Shown here in pieces: positions 11,168 through 25,400 of a stretch of DNA of 64,000 bases. The notes under the pieces are model-generated. The model ran no database searches. It was not told the DNA's origin and worked only from the letters and a program-made list of their open reading frames with translations. Source of the DNA: Beaufortia kweichowensis (taxonomy: Eukaryota > Chordata > Actinopteri > Cypriniformes > Gastromyzontidae); assembly GCA_019155185.1 (NCBI GenBank), contig CM032805.1, positions 16,335,942 through 16,399,941 of the forward strand, given 5' to 3'. Positions within the stretch are counted from its first letter, which is position 1; each line of letters opens with the position of its first letter. The translations under genes and the position numbers were made by a program.

Positions 11168-14100
11168 GTAAGTGATGCTGGATTTTTGTTCTTTACCTCT
11201 CGTGACCGCTCTCTGGCAGCACGGTGAGTCAGGCAGAATTTTGCTGATTCAGTGCCTTCAGACCAGGAGTTTTGCCAGATGCCCTTTGTTGCTTGGATAA
11301 GAGCAGAGATGGCTCACATTTGGTCGCACGGGAACTCACCTATTTGAGAAATCAATATTAATGGTGTATAATGATTTTTTGTGTGTCTCTGTTCATTAAT
11401 TTATCTTTACACTAATGTGTTATAGGTTCAAGACTGTTACATGCATTACAGTTGTCCATTTGGACAGTTTACATTAAGGTTTGGGTTTATTATACTAAAG
11501 GTTTGGGATTATGTTTTTGTGCTGCAGTGCTTTAGGACAGGTGTGGTTTTCCTCTCCTCGCAGTACAGTATCAAGAAGTAGCAGTACAGTATCAAGAAGT
11601 AGTTAATGTATTTATAAGCCAAGAGCAACTGATTTTTTTAAGATATGCATTATGCATTGACTTGGTTTGTCTAATGAGAGCAATATTGAGAGGTTTAAAC
11701 ACAGAGACTTTTTTAAACTCTTGAGCTTGAGTGTTTATGTACTGCAAATGCCTCTAATGGCAGGTAGAAGAATGTTTTCCAGCCATTTTTTTAGGAGGAA
11801 AATACACACCTCTTCTGTCCTTGAAAAATGATCAGATCGATATTTGGAGTCTCTGTCACTGGATGCTTCTTATTGGCAGATGTCCATTACTGTTGGCATT
11901 GCACTGGGTCAGCCCCATCTAAATGGGTCATGAACTATCAGTAATTCAGTTTACATTCAGTTCTGTCATATCATGGTTAAAGCTGTGAAGCTTTTCTGAA
12001 CTGCAGGATATTATTAGAGATTTCTATTAAAAGATTTATCAGTATGATCTGAGAATCATTTCAAATAACAGATTGATATAGTTTGGATGCATGTGTTCAT
12101 GTAAATATAAGGAATTAATGTGTAGGGGGCAATTCCTGGTGGAAAAGTTATTCTTATTTCTGGTTACCATGGCAATGGTAACATAGCTTTTTGGGTGAAA
12201 CCAGAAGTGGGAATTGAGCTGAAAAGAGGAACTCAGAATTCAAGCACAGCAGGAAGGAAGTTGTATATGCGTGTGATAACTGGCAGTATGTCTTCGACCG
12301 CTAACATTTTGCAATTTGCATGTTTTTTGTAGCAAATTTGGAGTTTAGAATAAGAATGACTTCAAAATTATTAGTCGAATGAGACAGTGAAATAGGTTTT
12401 TAATTAAGTCATAACTTTAAGTATTGTATTTGAGAATGTAACTTATCCTCCACCATCTCGACACATATATATATATATATATATATAGACATGGGTGTGA
12501 GCAAATGCATATGATTGTTGGCAATGCTGACATCTAGCATAACACTGCTTATAATTTTATCAGAAAACTGACTGTAGGTGGTTTTAGATGTATACATAAT
12601 AAACTTTGAATGAATGATTTAGGTTTTCAGTTTAGGTTTGTGTAAAAGTTGCAGGTGTTTTGTAGCTTCCTTGTAGGTTTTGATGTACAGCAGATGATTA
12701 ATTCAGTGGAAGCGTGTGAATACATGTGGTCAACATTGCGATGAAAGTCATATCGCAAGAGGTGTGTGGTGTGTGCTCGTTGCCATGGCACACCAGCAGT
12801 AAATAAGTCGATGTGTGGTTTACACGACAGAAAGATTGTGGTTTCAAGCTTCTTCTGGTTTCCCCATCAGTAGTGCATGGCGCATGCCTGTTCACAGCCT
12901 GCGGTGAAACCGTGAGCCATTTTTTCCTCCACTGGCACGAATATGCCATTTCCTGTAGCTTCATGTCAAATAAAAACTCTCTTATGAAGCTCATTGTTTT
13001 ATTGATTTCTTAGTGTTAAAGCAAAAGATGTGATTATTGTAGAAATGACTCTGTGTCTCTGTTCTGTGTGGTTCATAACTCGTGTTAATCATTTAAGCCT
13101 TTAGATCAAAATGTTTTTAAGATCTTTAGCAATTTATTCAGTTTGTCATGGGGTGATAGTCTAGGCTCACATTTTTGATGTTGGATGTTGTTATATTGTC
13201 TAATAAAGCAAAAGGGTTTTACACAGTGTCACAGTGTTTATACGTTTGGGGGATATTGTTTTTAATGTTTATTATAGGATGGGAGAACGTTTCTGATATG
13301 AAAACTGACACACATGATCTTTAAGCACTAGATGGCAGTGTTTAGGTCACAGTGCTGAGACTATGAAAGACATTTTTTTGAAAATATTCTAGCATATCTT
13401 ACTTTTGGCCTTGTTAACCTACATTTTTGTTTTGATATTTGTTTGCTTGAGGTGCAAAACTAATCAAACCTCAGCTGGCTGTTTGTCCAAGTTCAGCAGG
13501 TTAGGATTAAGATGGTTATATTCACAGATCGGCCAAAAGAGGGACTGACCGTACTAAACGCAGCGTTTTTCAGCATCACTGTCAATTGTAGAGAATTAAA
13601 CATTTGACGTTTTACATAGTAGAAAATATACAAAGTGACTTACAGTGCATTGCAGGCCATACGTTATCAATATGTGAGATCGCTGACAACAGGAGATGAA
13701 ATTAACTGACCTCCTGTTTATGATACTGAATTATCTGTTCGAGTTGTTTGTGTATTGTAAGTTAAATTCACTTATTTAAATTGGTCCACACACACTTGTT
13801 TCTCTGTTGAGGTTTATTTCTCAGTCTAGGAAGAAAGTAGATGTAGTTTCATTAACACTGTAATTTACTCTAGTGGTTTAAATACAGACATGGTGTTGTA
13901 ATATGACACGCTGTATACAGTGAAAGTGAGCGGCTTCCATTATAATCAACATTATACTTAAACACATGCGCTGGATCTAGTTAGTCATGTTCTTTTGCCG
14001 TTGTAGATGTTGTACTCCAAAGATAGTCTGTTGATTTGTGATTTGAGATTTATAGGGTGGCTTGTGGAGACCATTAACATATTTACTAAGTATATAATTT

Positions 14101-16371
14101 ATTTCTTTTTTATCTGTTTCTACACTCAATATTGTATCCCACAGAAATTGAAGACATTATTTCTTAAATATGTTTCAGGACTGTGGACAGCTCCATAATA
14201 CAGACTTCTACTGTAGATTCATTTACAGTACTGCCAAGAGCAGAGAGATTGACTTCTCATAGGCTTTGTGTTGTTTATATAGTTTATGTTGTAAGGGTAG
14301 GAGAAAAAGGCATATGGCATTACATAATATTTATGTATATGAGATGTTTGGCAATGGCTGATGAAGACTTAACCAGGTGAAAATATTTTCTCTGTATAAC
14401 CTACATTAGTGTTAAAGTGCGGTTCAAACATCTGTGGTTGTAAAAATGGGAAATTTAACAATGTTTCATTTTTGCTGGAATCACCACATTTCCCTAGACT
14501 TTCTGTAAAACCTGATGGGAAGCATCTTGTGTCATTTAAAAAGAAGAAAAGAAGTTTTGACCTTTTGTACTAAGAAAGTAAATGTCACAAATGTATTACT
14601 TTAAATGTCACAATTTTGCTTATTTGACCTTGAAACTGGCTTTTGCTTGGTTTTACATTGTAACAAAATATTGTGTATTTATTAGATTTAATTTTGGCGA
14701 GAGACTTTGATCTATTTAAAAGAAGCACTAAACTTAACAATGTTATATACTAATTTTGACTCTATGGCTCTAACATGTGATTAAAATAGATCCGTTTTTG
14801 AGAATTTAATTACTTTGTGTAACAGTTTGAAGAACATTCTTTGTCCTGTAACACAATATCTAAACTATGCCACTGTGCATGAGTAGGGAATGGATTTCAA
14901 ATGGAGTCATCACATTCAGAAAATGTAGTTCAGAGGACCACAACACGAGATTAAATGTTGTAATTTAATAAAGCATATTAGATTATAAGAGGCACCACAC
15001 AAGGCAGAGTGTTTCTGGATGTTCACATAAGATCTCTTATCATGGCACAATGTAAAAGCTGTCACGTCAGGTTGCAAATAAGTGTGTTTTTGAATTGGGC
15101 TTGTATTGATGCTCAGGAATAATAGAGTGTTATCTCTGACCCTTTCACAGCAGGTGGTGGATGTATTGCACTGGCTGGTACATAAATGATTCAATACTTT
15201 AAGTGCAGCTGGTTCCCAGTTCCTTATAGCCATTTGCAAATAGTGCAGTTGAACATGTATTATTTAGTATAATTAAATACACAACACGAATGATCCTTTC
15301 GTCATAGACACTTATGAAATCATAGACTTTTGCAACAAATCAATCATCTTTCTTCGGACTGTGAAATGTTTGTAAGTAAATCACAATATTTTCTGGAACA
15401 TTAATGCAGGTCAATCAGGAATTTATTGAACCAAGATTGTCATTTGTCACTGTTAATTGTTTTTCTAGGTTTTACTTCCTATGAGCATGCCAATGTGTTG
15501 CTGTGCGTTTGTTAAGCAGTTGTGAGAGCTTTTAGTGAATAGAATAGAATAGAATAGAATAGAATAGAATAGAATAATAGAATAGAATAGAATAGAATAG
15601 AACTTTGCCATTGTTTAAAGTACAATGAAAGACCATTTAACAGCTCCTCAGAATGAACTGAATAAACAGTATAACTAGCAAAAACATTAGATATCACTAC
15701 TGGCTGGTTGCTAGGGCATTGCTATGTGGTTGCTAGGTGTCTAGTTATTGTCTATACATTGTCAATACATCATAGGTGTCTATACATTTCTGTTATTATT
15801 CTGGCATTATTTTCAGAAGTTGTGTGAAATGTTTGAAGTTTAATTATTAGGGTTCAAGGTTTGTATAAATGTATTAGTGAAAGTAAAAGTGATTCTGGTT
15901 TCAGTAAGAACAGATGTTGACACATTTCATATAAATGCAAATCTCTATTTGTCTCTCTCTCTCACACAAACACACAATGCCCCCTTCCCCCACATATACA
16001 CAACTTATTGTGTCATGTACCCATAATTCCTTTGTTGTGTATTAGTCTAGACTGCATTGAAAAACTGCAGATCTGATTATTTGTTAAGCCATTTATTCAT
16101 GAGAGTGTCTGCAATGCTTGTGCCTTGAGTTCAAGCCGTGTAGCAGAAGTGCTGACCCCCACCCACCCATAAAAATCAGGATAACACCAGCTGCCTGGTG
16201 ACATCACAGCCCCCCTGCGTGCTGATTGGAGGATCAGTGCCATAGCCGGTTAGCATGGCTGCAGCTGCGAGATGCTGCTGAAGCGAGAATAGACCAGATC
16301 AGAGCATCCACACCAGCGCAGATCCCCAGCACTGCCAACAACAGGAAGAAGCCAGGCTAAAAAAAAAGCTG

Positions 16372-16449
<78 letters not shown>

Positions 16450-19400
16450 GAGGGAGAGAGAGAGAGGAGGGGGAAGATTCCATCCTCCAGCAGCACTGTG
16501 TTTTCACACGGAAAGCTTCAGCGCTCCCGTTCCTCCAAAAGGAAATAAAGGACAGCTAATCTGGTTTTCCTCCCTGGATAATATGCGCTCGCTTTCACAC
16601 ATGAAGGGCACAGAGAAAGTCAGGGCGTGTGACGCAAACAATGGCTCAATTTAAGAAGACCACGTCTCTTAATCTGGTGACGGGATTCTTTCAGTACCTC
16701 CGCGGTAAGTGGAACATTCTCCTCTCATCCCACTTGATGTTTCAGGAGCTCAGATGTAAACGCAGCCTGTGCTCTGCTGGATGTAGGTGATCCAGACATG
16801 CAGTGACACGTCTCTGGGTCAGTATTGGCCAGCTGAGGTCTTCCTCCTCTGGAGAGGTAATTGCCGTGTCAGAGTTAGAGCAGGTCACCGCTGCACACCA
16901 CAGCTAACGTTAACCTCTCATTGACTGCGCATGTTGGATTATAATAACTATGGCGTGCTTAACGCTGCGCTGGCATGCCATGTGTGCTGCAGGAACTGTG
17001 TGCTACAGTACATGGATGCTTTGTAAACGTGCCCCATACATTGCATTTGAACATGCATGCAACCGTAGGATGTTGTGAATAATGGAGATCTGTTTGAGCC
17101 CATCATGCATAAATGTCTGGTGGGCGTTTGTTGCTGATCCGAATGGCCTTGTGTGTTTCAATTACTCTGCGAGTTATGAATATTGTATTAATAGATGTCA
17201 CAGCTCTTATTTAGGATTAAAGATATAAACAAGGTCTTAACCCCTTGAACTTTTTTTGTAACTCCACAGCTTTTGTGTTGCAGACATAAATTAATGTTGG
17301 GTACATGTTCCTGTAAACCCAGAAAGCCTTTCCAAATGCATAACAGCAGGCTAGCAACACCCACTTTACCCTGAAAACAGTGAAAGCAACGCCCTGGTAA
17401 CCCTTAAGTATACATGTTAGCAGTTGTATACTGTAGCAGCATCCTGTCGAATACATTTACATTTATTCATTTAGCCGACGCTTTTATCCAAAGCAACTTA
17501 CAACTTTACCAGTGGCACACTGGGAGCGATTAGGGGTAAGGTGTCTTGCTCAAGGGCACCTCAGTTGTTTCCTGTTGGTACTGGGAATCGACCAGCAACT
17601 TTCTGGTTGCAAGTCCAACTCTCTAACCACTAGGCTACAACTGCCCCATAACACCCTTACAATTGTATAGCAACACTCTTGCAAACACCCAGAACAGCCT
17701 ACAAACTGCATAGCAACGCCCTGGCAACCACTCAGAATGTCTTGCATTGTGATAGGAAGTGTTGTATGTGAGTGCACCACAAATAAATCTAGTTAAATGT
17801 TTTGTTTTTTGAAAGCTCAGAAAACCAAAACTACTGCTCATCTTTGTTTGTGTGTTTGCTGTTAATAAGCTTCTGATTCTTTATGCTGAGTATCTAAATA
17901 TTGTTGATAATATTTCATTATGTTTCTCATATAATATCAATGTTTTTGCACATGCCACATGTGGACGTTCAGCTCTGCTGTGCTGGTGAATATCTCCTCT
18001 CACACAGCCTTACATAATGAAACTGTACAAAAATATAAAATATTAAACCCTTTACTTTTGTGAGAATTAAAAATATATAACCAGGTGAGTCATAACGGCA
18101 GGGAAAAGTACAGGAGACTATAAATCTCACTGGATATTTTACAGTGAAACTCATGTATGTTTTTATTTCTTTTTCAGATGAACAGGAGTCGGTTCAGAAA
18201 AGAACTTTCACAAAGTGGATTAATTCTCATCTGGCTAAGGTAAGACAGACTTTTATTTTTAACGTTTCATAATACTTTACAAAATATTCAAGTAGCAGTT
18301 TGAATGTCAATTCACAATAATATTTTCACCAGCTTGTGTCAGTAGAGTCAGTAAAGTTTCCACAAGTGTGGTTTATTATGTTTAATGATTGACATTTGAC
18401 ATCCAGAAAGTGTCCCAAATACTTTCCTGTCTTTATTCTGTCTTTTAGTGAACTGTTTTGCTTGTGCTATATTGTTCCTTAAAATAGCCACCAGGTTTTG
18501 TATTTATTTTAGGAATATTTTTAAGTTTGGACCCAGAGGAATACAGACATCTGCTGGTGTCTTGATCCGAGATGTCTGTGTTACTGACCCTTCGTTCGTG
18601 AGCTGTCGGTTCATGTGATTTGCATTTAATGGCCTAATGTCATAATGAGTGTTAAAAGGTTAAACGACTGTAAAGCTCAGATGTATAAATCAGGCGGTGT
18701 AATGCTGTAATGTTCTATGAAGGATCATGAGGGCTGTTTATTCTGTGTGCTTTGAGAATGAATGTCGTGTTGTGATGGCTGCCCACAGGAGTGGGTGAGA
18801 CACTGCATTAGTAGGTTGAGAAACTTGGCTTTGTATTTCTAGGCAACGACTTATAAACAAGACCGCTGATCTTTCTATATGAATAAATCCACTGTGAAGT
18901 TCCTCGATGTGGACCGTGTTGACATGTCGCGTCTCTCACTCATCCGCTTGTCTCTGTATATCTGACAGCTGAACGCTGGTTTGACAGGACAGAGAAACTG
19001 TGTCAATCGTTTTGGGTCATCTGTTTTTTTTCTCAGACATAAATCCCAGAAATGTAATTTACATTACGTGAGAATGCAGATTGCATTTGTGCTTATGGAC
19101 ACATAAGTGTATTTTTGACAAGTCTTGGACACTGTAGGTATGTGCAGATGGCTGGCGAGAGGGGTTGGAACAATTCTCAGTGGGAGGAAGCGTCTGTTTT
19201 ACTCCTGAGGGCCCTTGATGTTTGTGGCCAGTGACTTCACATGGTGTGATTAACAATCAACAACAGAACAATTAGCAAGATCATACAAGACAATCAGTGT
19301 TTGTTTAGTGTTATATTATTAAAGCTTTTTACAGAATACAGTTCATTTTCATAGTTTTTAGAAGTTCGATTTTGTACAACGTATCATACAGAATTCAAAA

Positions 19401-22400
19401 TGTTAATAAATTAATATTTGTTTCCTCAAGATATAATAAAACATTTTATTAAATACATATTTTTTATCTCAAGATACATGTTGAGATTAAACATTCAGAA
19501 AGATAATAGGGTTGACATTGCTAATATTATGATCCAAACCATAAAGAGTATATAATTTATTTTTGCAGTCTCTTTATTTAATTGACACAACAATTGTAAC
19601 AACGTTAAGATTTAAACACCTATAATGATGTGGAAATGTGAAAATAAATAAAAAAGTGTGGCTTAATTATTCTTCAATTATTGCTATTATTAAAATAAAG
19701 TAATTATTAAGTATATTAAATGGTATTAAAATCTGAAAATACTGTTTACTTACAGGTATGTACACATGTATGAATATGTTTTGTAAAATGACCCCTCTGT
19801 AGTTTATGGAGACTGTTGTGAAAATATGGTTTGCTCCTCCTTCTCGTCTCATTATGCATGATTAGTTTCTCGGGCGACGGGACACTTTGCAGTTCACAAT
19901 AGAGGATAATCTGACACAAATGGTGGGTTTATGTATTCCAGTCAGCTCAGATTGCTGTGAGAGGCTCTTTTGTTCCACAGAATCTGCCACACAATAACTC
20001 AAAGCTTGACTACGAAAAGTTTGAAGAATCCAAGCAATGTGGGCAGATAGTGGTGCTCACTGCAATGCTGTATGTGTACTACACACTCAGTGCATACTAA
20101 CTGAACTGCAGGATATGCAGAGTAATCATTTAGTTCTTCATGAGCCGGCAATATTTGTTTGTCTAGTCTTTCTGGTCTTTGCAATATTTTAAAATGTTTC
20201 ATGAAATTATTTCTACATATAACATTAAAAGCAGAGATCATACTGCTGCATCAGCATCATATGCATCAGTTTATTCATTGTATACTACTGTGTATAAAAT
20301 TAAACTGTTTTGCCACTTTACCACCATTTCTATATCTTACTTTAGTTTTCATTTTGTAATTGTCAGCACAATGTGTTTGCACATTGAGTCTTTTATTTAG
20401 AAAGGAAAGTTTTGACGTTTGTAGTTTGACCTTTAACACATGTGTTATTTTTCTTATTGTCTTCACTTCCTGTACAACTTTTTGCACATTTGCACATTAT
20501 TCACACATAAAAACTAATAATGTACGATACAAATCACACATATCTGTCCAATGCTAATCCTTACAAAGCCATGGTAATAATCACTACCATAAAAATCTAC
20601 CTGATACTGTACATGGTATTGCAATAGTACACGATAGAACACATAATGCTATAATGCTTTTGATGCTTTTGTAAGTACTCAAGCATGCAAAAATCCAGAG
20701 ATGCTTACAAACAAGCACAAGAGTGTCTATTAAAAGAAGCACCAGTTTTGAGTAGATGTTATATTTAGCATTATAATATGTCATAGTGCATACGCATTCA
20801 TACACGTTTACTGTAAGATGATGTTCAGATGAGGTGTGAAAACATAAAAACTGAAAAGCATGAAAGATGGGCTGAATGTGTCAGAACCGCTGCGTGCTGA
20901 CGCTGTCTGATCTTTATATCTTATCTTTGTTCTTTTCTGTCATTCGTGACACAGCAGTTTCTGAACCCATAATCCTCATTACAGCTGCACAGAAGACATT
21001 TGCATGTGCCATAAAAAGAGTTTCTCTTTTTCTTCATAGTTTCATCAGGCTGCACAGACCGCAGCTTCTGTTACTGTATTTGATCAGAAGTTGGACATTT
21101 TATTTCTAGGCCTCAGTCAGGAAGAGAAGTTTAGTTGTAATCACAGTTGTTATGAATATTGCATTTAAATAAACACAGAAGATCTGCACATTTTCTTAAG
21201 AAACCATCGTGATTTGCGGTGTCCATCAGACTCTGATACTTAATACAGAGGATTAAATAATTTATTAACTTAAGATTCATTTGAAAATGAATAAGAAATA
21301 TAAACAAATTCTTTACAATGTTTTGTTCAGTAAAAAAGGTTTTTTGTTTCTAAAAGGTTCATTATTGCTTATTTTTCTATTCTTTCGACAGCACAAACCT
21401 CCCTTAGAAGTCAACGATCTTTTCGAAGACATCAAGGATGGGGTGAAACTCTTGGCTTTGTTAGAGGTGCTGTCTGGACAGAGATTAGTAAGTGTTACTG
21501 TGATGCAATATACTGATTTCTCACATCTACAGATTATCTGATCTTCTTGATTCAAGCACAGCAGTGATGCTGTCATTCAGTGTCGGTTATCAAAGTCTGT
21601 TTAATTACAGGAGAATGAACTTGATACAGACTTGCATTTCTATTGCTGATAATTCTCTTTTTCTTTTTAGCCATGTGAACAAGGCAGACAGCTGAAAAGG
21701 ATCCACTGGGTGTCCAACATTGGCACGGCATTAAAGTTCCTGGAGGGCAGGAGGGTACGGCATAAGATATTACATACGATAATTCTCTGATGAAAGCCAA
21801 ATATTGGTCTGTCTTTTATTCATCGCTGCCCCTAGCACATCCGTTATACTATATTATGTGACAAGGACATTTGACTAAATTAGAAATTTAGACAACAAGT
21901 TAACATCCAGTGACTAAAATAGTATTCTACATATACAGTACCAGTCAAAAGTTTAGACACAATTGACAGAAATGTTTCTCATCATCTTAAAAATCTTTTA
22001 CTTCAGTGTTTGAAATGACTTTTGTAGAATATAATTGTGCCAACATATTCATTTCTTTCATTAGAAAACTAACATTTTATAGAATATAGATAGAAATTTC
22101 TTCAGTGCTTCTCAGATTGAGATCTCAAGAAGCTGCATGATAAAATATCAAGTGTATGATTTTACAAATTCTGTTTCTATGACGGTCAAAGGGTTTATAG
22201 TCCACTGAACTCACTTACAGTACTTACAAATACTTTTCATGATCTAGTATGTCCCAGTCCAGCGTTTCTTATTCTGTGTTTCTAACTGTGTCCTCTCTCT
22301 TATCATGCCCTGTCTCAGTCTGTATACAGAGGATCTCCGGTCAGTACTTTCAACAACAGTCGCGGTTCTTACAGACGCCTGCTCTGTTACGCATATCTGC

Positions 22401-25400
22401 ATTTGATGATGCGTACTGTATGCAGCCGGCAGTTTCATTATTTACTTTTTAGTTTTGTTACTGGCAGAAGAAACCGTCTTATCATTATCACAATTATTCT
22501 CTGAATTATTCACAGGGATGTGCTTTGTATATTTACACTGGCTTGTTTCTCACTAAAAGCAAACATGGCAACTTTTTTTAAAGCATGTTTTTGAAACCTT
22601 TAGCATTGTTTGAGTAAAGCACCTTACTGATTTATTTGTCCAAAGTGGTGAATTTATGTTGTTGTTTTTGTTGCAAGATATATAAAGTTGAGAAGGATAT
22701 CACTGTACAAAAATTATCAGTAAATTTACAGCACAATTTGGTAAAAGGAGAGATGCGGTAATGCACATTGGTAATGCATACAGTGTGCTTTAGAGCCTCA
22801 GTGTTTAATAAAGTTCAGATTTGAGTTCGACTTCATCCTGTCATGTATTATTGCACATTATTACAATTTATTTAAAAGAATTATAATATTGCCAGCTATA
22901 AGAGAAATTTCTGTCAGTAGCGTATTTATACAGTGAGTATCTGGCAACCCTGCTGCCGAACCTTTGCACTAAATAACAGTAGTCACTTGTATTTGATGAG
23001 TTCAGTAAAAGTCTGCATGTTGAATGTACTGTAAATTTAACAAGATTATTTTTACAGTGAAAGTGCTTGCCATGTGAGAAAGTTTAATATTTGTGTTTCC
23101 CGTGATGACAGCAGCGCTCTTTTCTGTTCAGCTGTTTGGCTTATTAGCACACATCTGTGGTTTTATCTGTGGTAACAAACCTCTATCTACATTGCATTAA
23201 TGATATATGTGATATGTGATTTGTTTTACAGATTAAACTAGTCAACATAAACGCCACTGACATCGCTGACGGGCGACCGTCTATTGTCTTGGGGCTGATA
23301 TGGACCATCATTCTTTACTTTCAGGTGAATTTGAGAATGACACCCATATAAGTGTTTAAATAAGTCGTGTGATTCTTTATGTGTTTTTTAAGGGTCTGTC
23401 CTCCTTTGCAGATTGAGGAGTTGACCAGTAATCTTCCAGCCCTTCAGGCGTTATCCAGCAGCGCGTCTTCTCTAGATAGCATGGCGGATCTGAGACGGGC
23501 AGTCCACCCATGAAACGAAAGGTGGTCACCAAGTTTCAGGGCAATGCTAAAAAAGCCATGCTCAGATGGGTCCAGACCACAGCAACAAAGTGTGTCATCT
23601 TTTGTGTTTTACTGTTTTTAATTGACTGCTTCAGACCCCTAATGATTCATTATGTGTTGTCTCAAGCCGTCTGGGAATTGTAGTGAAAGACTTTGGTCCC
23701 AGTTGGCGTAGTGGTGTGGCTTTCCATTCAGTCATACACGCCATTCGACCTGATCTGGTCAACATGGAGCTGGTGAAAACCAGAGGTAACCGTGAGAACC
23801 TGGAGGAGGCGTTTAGTATGGCAGAGAATGAGCTCGGGATACCACGATTACTGGATCCTGAAGGTAAGGTTGCCATTTTGCTTCAATATGTCTGTAATAG
23901 CTTAACTTAAAAACTGTCACTTAGCATACACATGAAAATCCCAACTACAATTTTTTACATTTATTGTTTTTTATTTTAGGTGTTTTTAAAAAATGTTATT
24001 AAAGTTTTTAGGCTATGTTTATTGTTATGAAATTTTGTCAAATATTTATTTTTAATTCTTAGACCTTTCCATCAATATAAACTTTGTCATGATTAGAATA
24101 AAATTCTATAATTTTGAAATATTAATGAGTTTAGTAGACAAATATAAATTGGAATTTGTATGATTTTACTCTATGAAACATACAGTAGAAGTGGATAGTG
24201 AAAGCAAACTAGCTGACAAGTTTCCACCATTTGTTTTATAATGTTTTGACTGATATTGCCAAATGCAAAAATGTAAATCAGTTCAGATCTATTGAGATTC
24301 ATCATCATGAAGCCTCTTTACAGACAGACGCTGTTATAGTTTTGTATGTAGGTCATGCTGTAAATCAAGCATGAGATTGAGTAAGATCACACACAGACAA
24401 GCATGACATCATTATGTGATCTGGCAGAAGCTCTTTGAAGTCTCATTTAGGACTCGGATCATCTAATATGACATCAAGTGCCACCAAATAATTAATTTTC
24501 TGCAAAGACTAGCTGTGTTCATTTCTGTGCAACTAGGGTTGTTGAAATTTGTTCTCTTTTATGCATCGTCACAACATGTGCTGACATTTAACAAGACAAA
24601 GCAATCCTTTGAGTTTAAAGCTGTTTAGAAGTTATTTAGGTTGTATGTGATTTAAATACTTAAGCAGTTTAATAAGGAGATTTGAGATTTTAAAGAATTT
24701 TAATCTATTGCTGTTGTGTGCTGATGATTTTCTGTTGCATTGCTATGAAATTGCTGGGGCGATCAGTATAGTTTTACTATTCAGACATTGCATGGTTGCT
24801 AGGGTGTTTGAGTGGTTGCTAGGGAGTTCCTTTATGTGGTTGTTACTAGGGGTATAAAGATGTATTGATGTTTCGCATATCACAATAATGTAAGATGTTG
24901 ATCGTAGTTTTTTTTTAAATTTATTTACATAATGAAGATTCATCTAAACCTTAAATATTGTCAATTTTTCACAAAATAATTTTGTACATTTGATTTTTTT
25001 TACTTGTTGTTTAAATATTGTGATACAATCATAATTGTGAACCCAGTACTGTACATCATATCGTATTGTATTGTACTGCATCGTGAGCTGAGCGTATCAT
25101 TACACTCCTAGTTGTTACAAATAGACAGGATTGACTTTTGATGACCAGTCCAGATCTCACTTTGTTATTCACCTCCCCATCCTTGTTTTTCCTGCAGATG
25201 TGGATGTGGACAAACCCGACGAGAAATCCATCATGACATATGTAGCTCAGTTTCTTAAACACTACCCAGACCCGCACCAGTCTGAGGCAGATGGACAACA
25301 AGACGAGGTAAACGACATGCTTTAATGCTTATACGATTTATCAGCTAAAACCACTTCACCCGCCTGCTGTAGTTACTTGATGCAATCACTGCCGTAGAGC

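Larger units (their letters stand above)
11168..16640 (+). other. syne1 intron 1 (5.5 kb), holds the second promoter region
   Basis: No additional coding exon was found. It contains a 21-nt tandem duplication (11561-11602), an (AT)n run (12464-12487), an AATAG pentanucleotide array (15537-15601), short 'GGTTGCTAGG' words (about 15706-15745) and a GA tract (16374-16470). Confidence 0.6.

Noticed and set aside
12698..12994. 98-codon minus-strand and 66-codon plus-strand ORFs in syne1 intron 1
   Set aside because: Overlapping frames on both strands with no homology and no splice signals.
14916..15239. 107-codon minus-strand ORF in syne1 intron 1
   Set aside because: Cysteine- and leucine-rich composition typical of random AT-rich sequence; no splice context and no recognisable family.
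16250..16507. Minus-strand ORFs rich in SLSLSL
   Set aside because: They are the reverse complement of the (GA)n tract; low complexity, no splice or homology support.
23412..23863. Reading the exon 7 lesion as evidence that the whole gene is a pseudogene
   Set aside because: All 80 or more other exons keep frame, splice sites and conserved residues, so a single recent lesion or an assembly error fits better.
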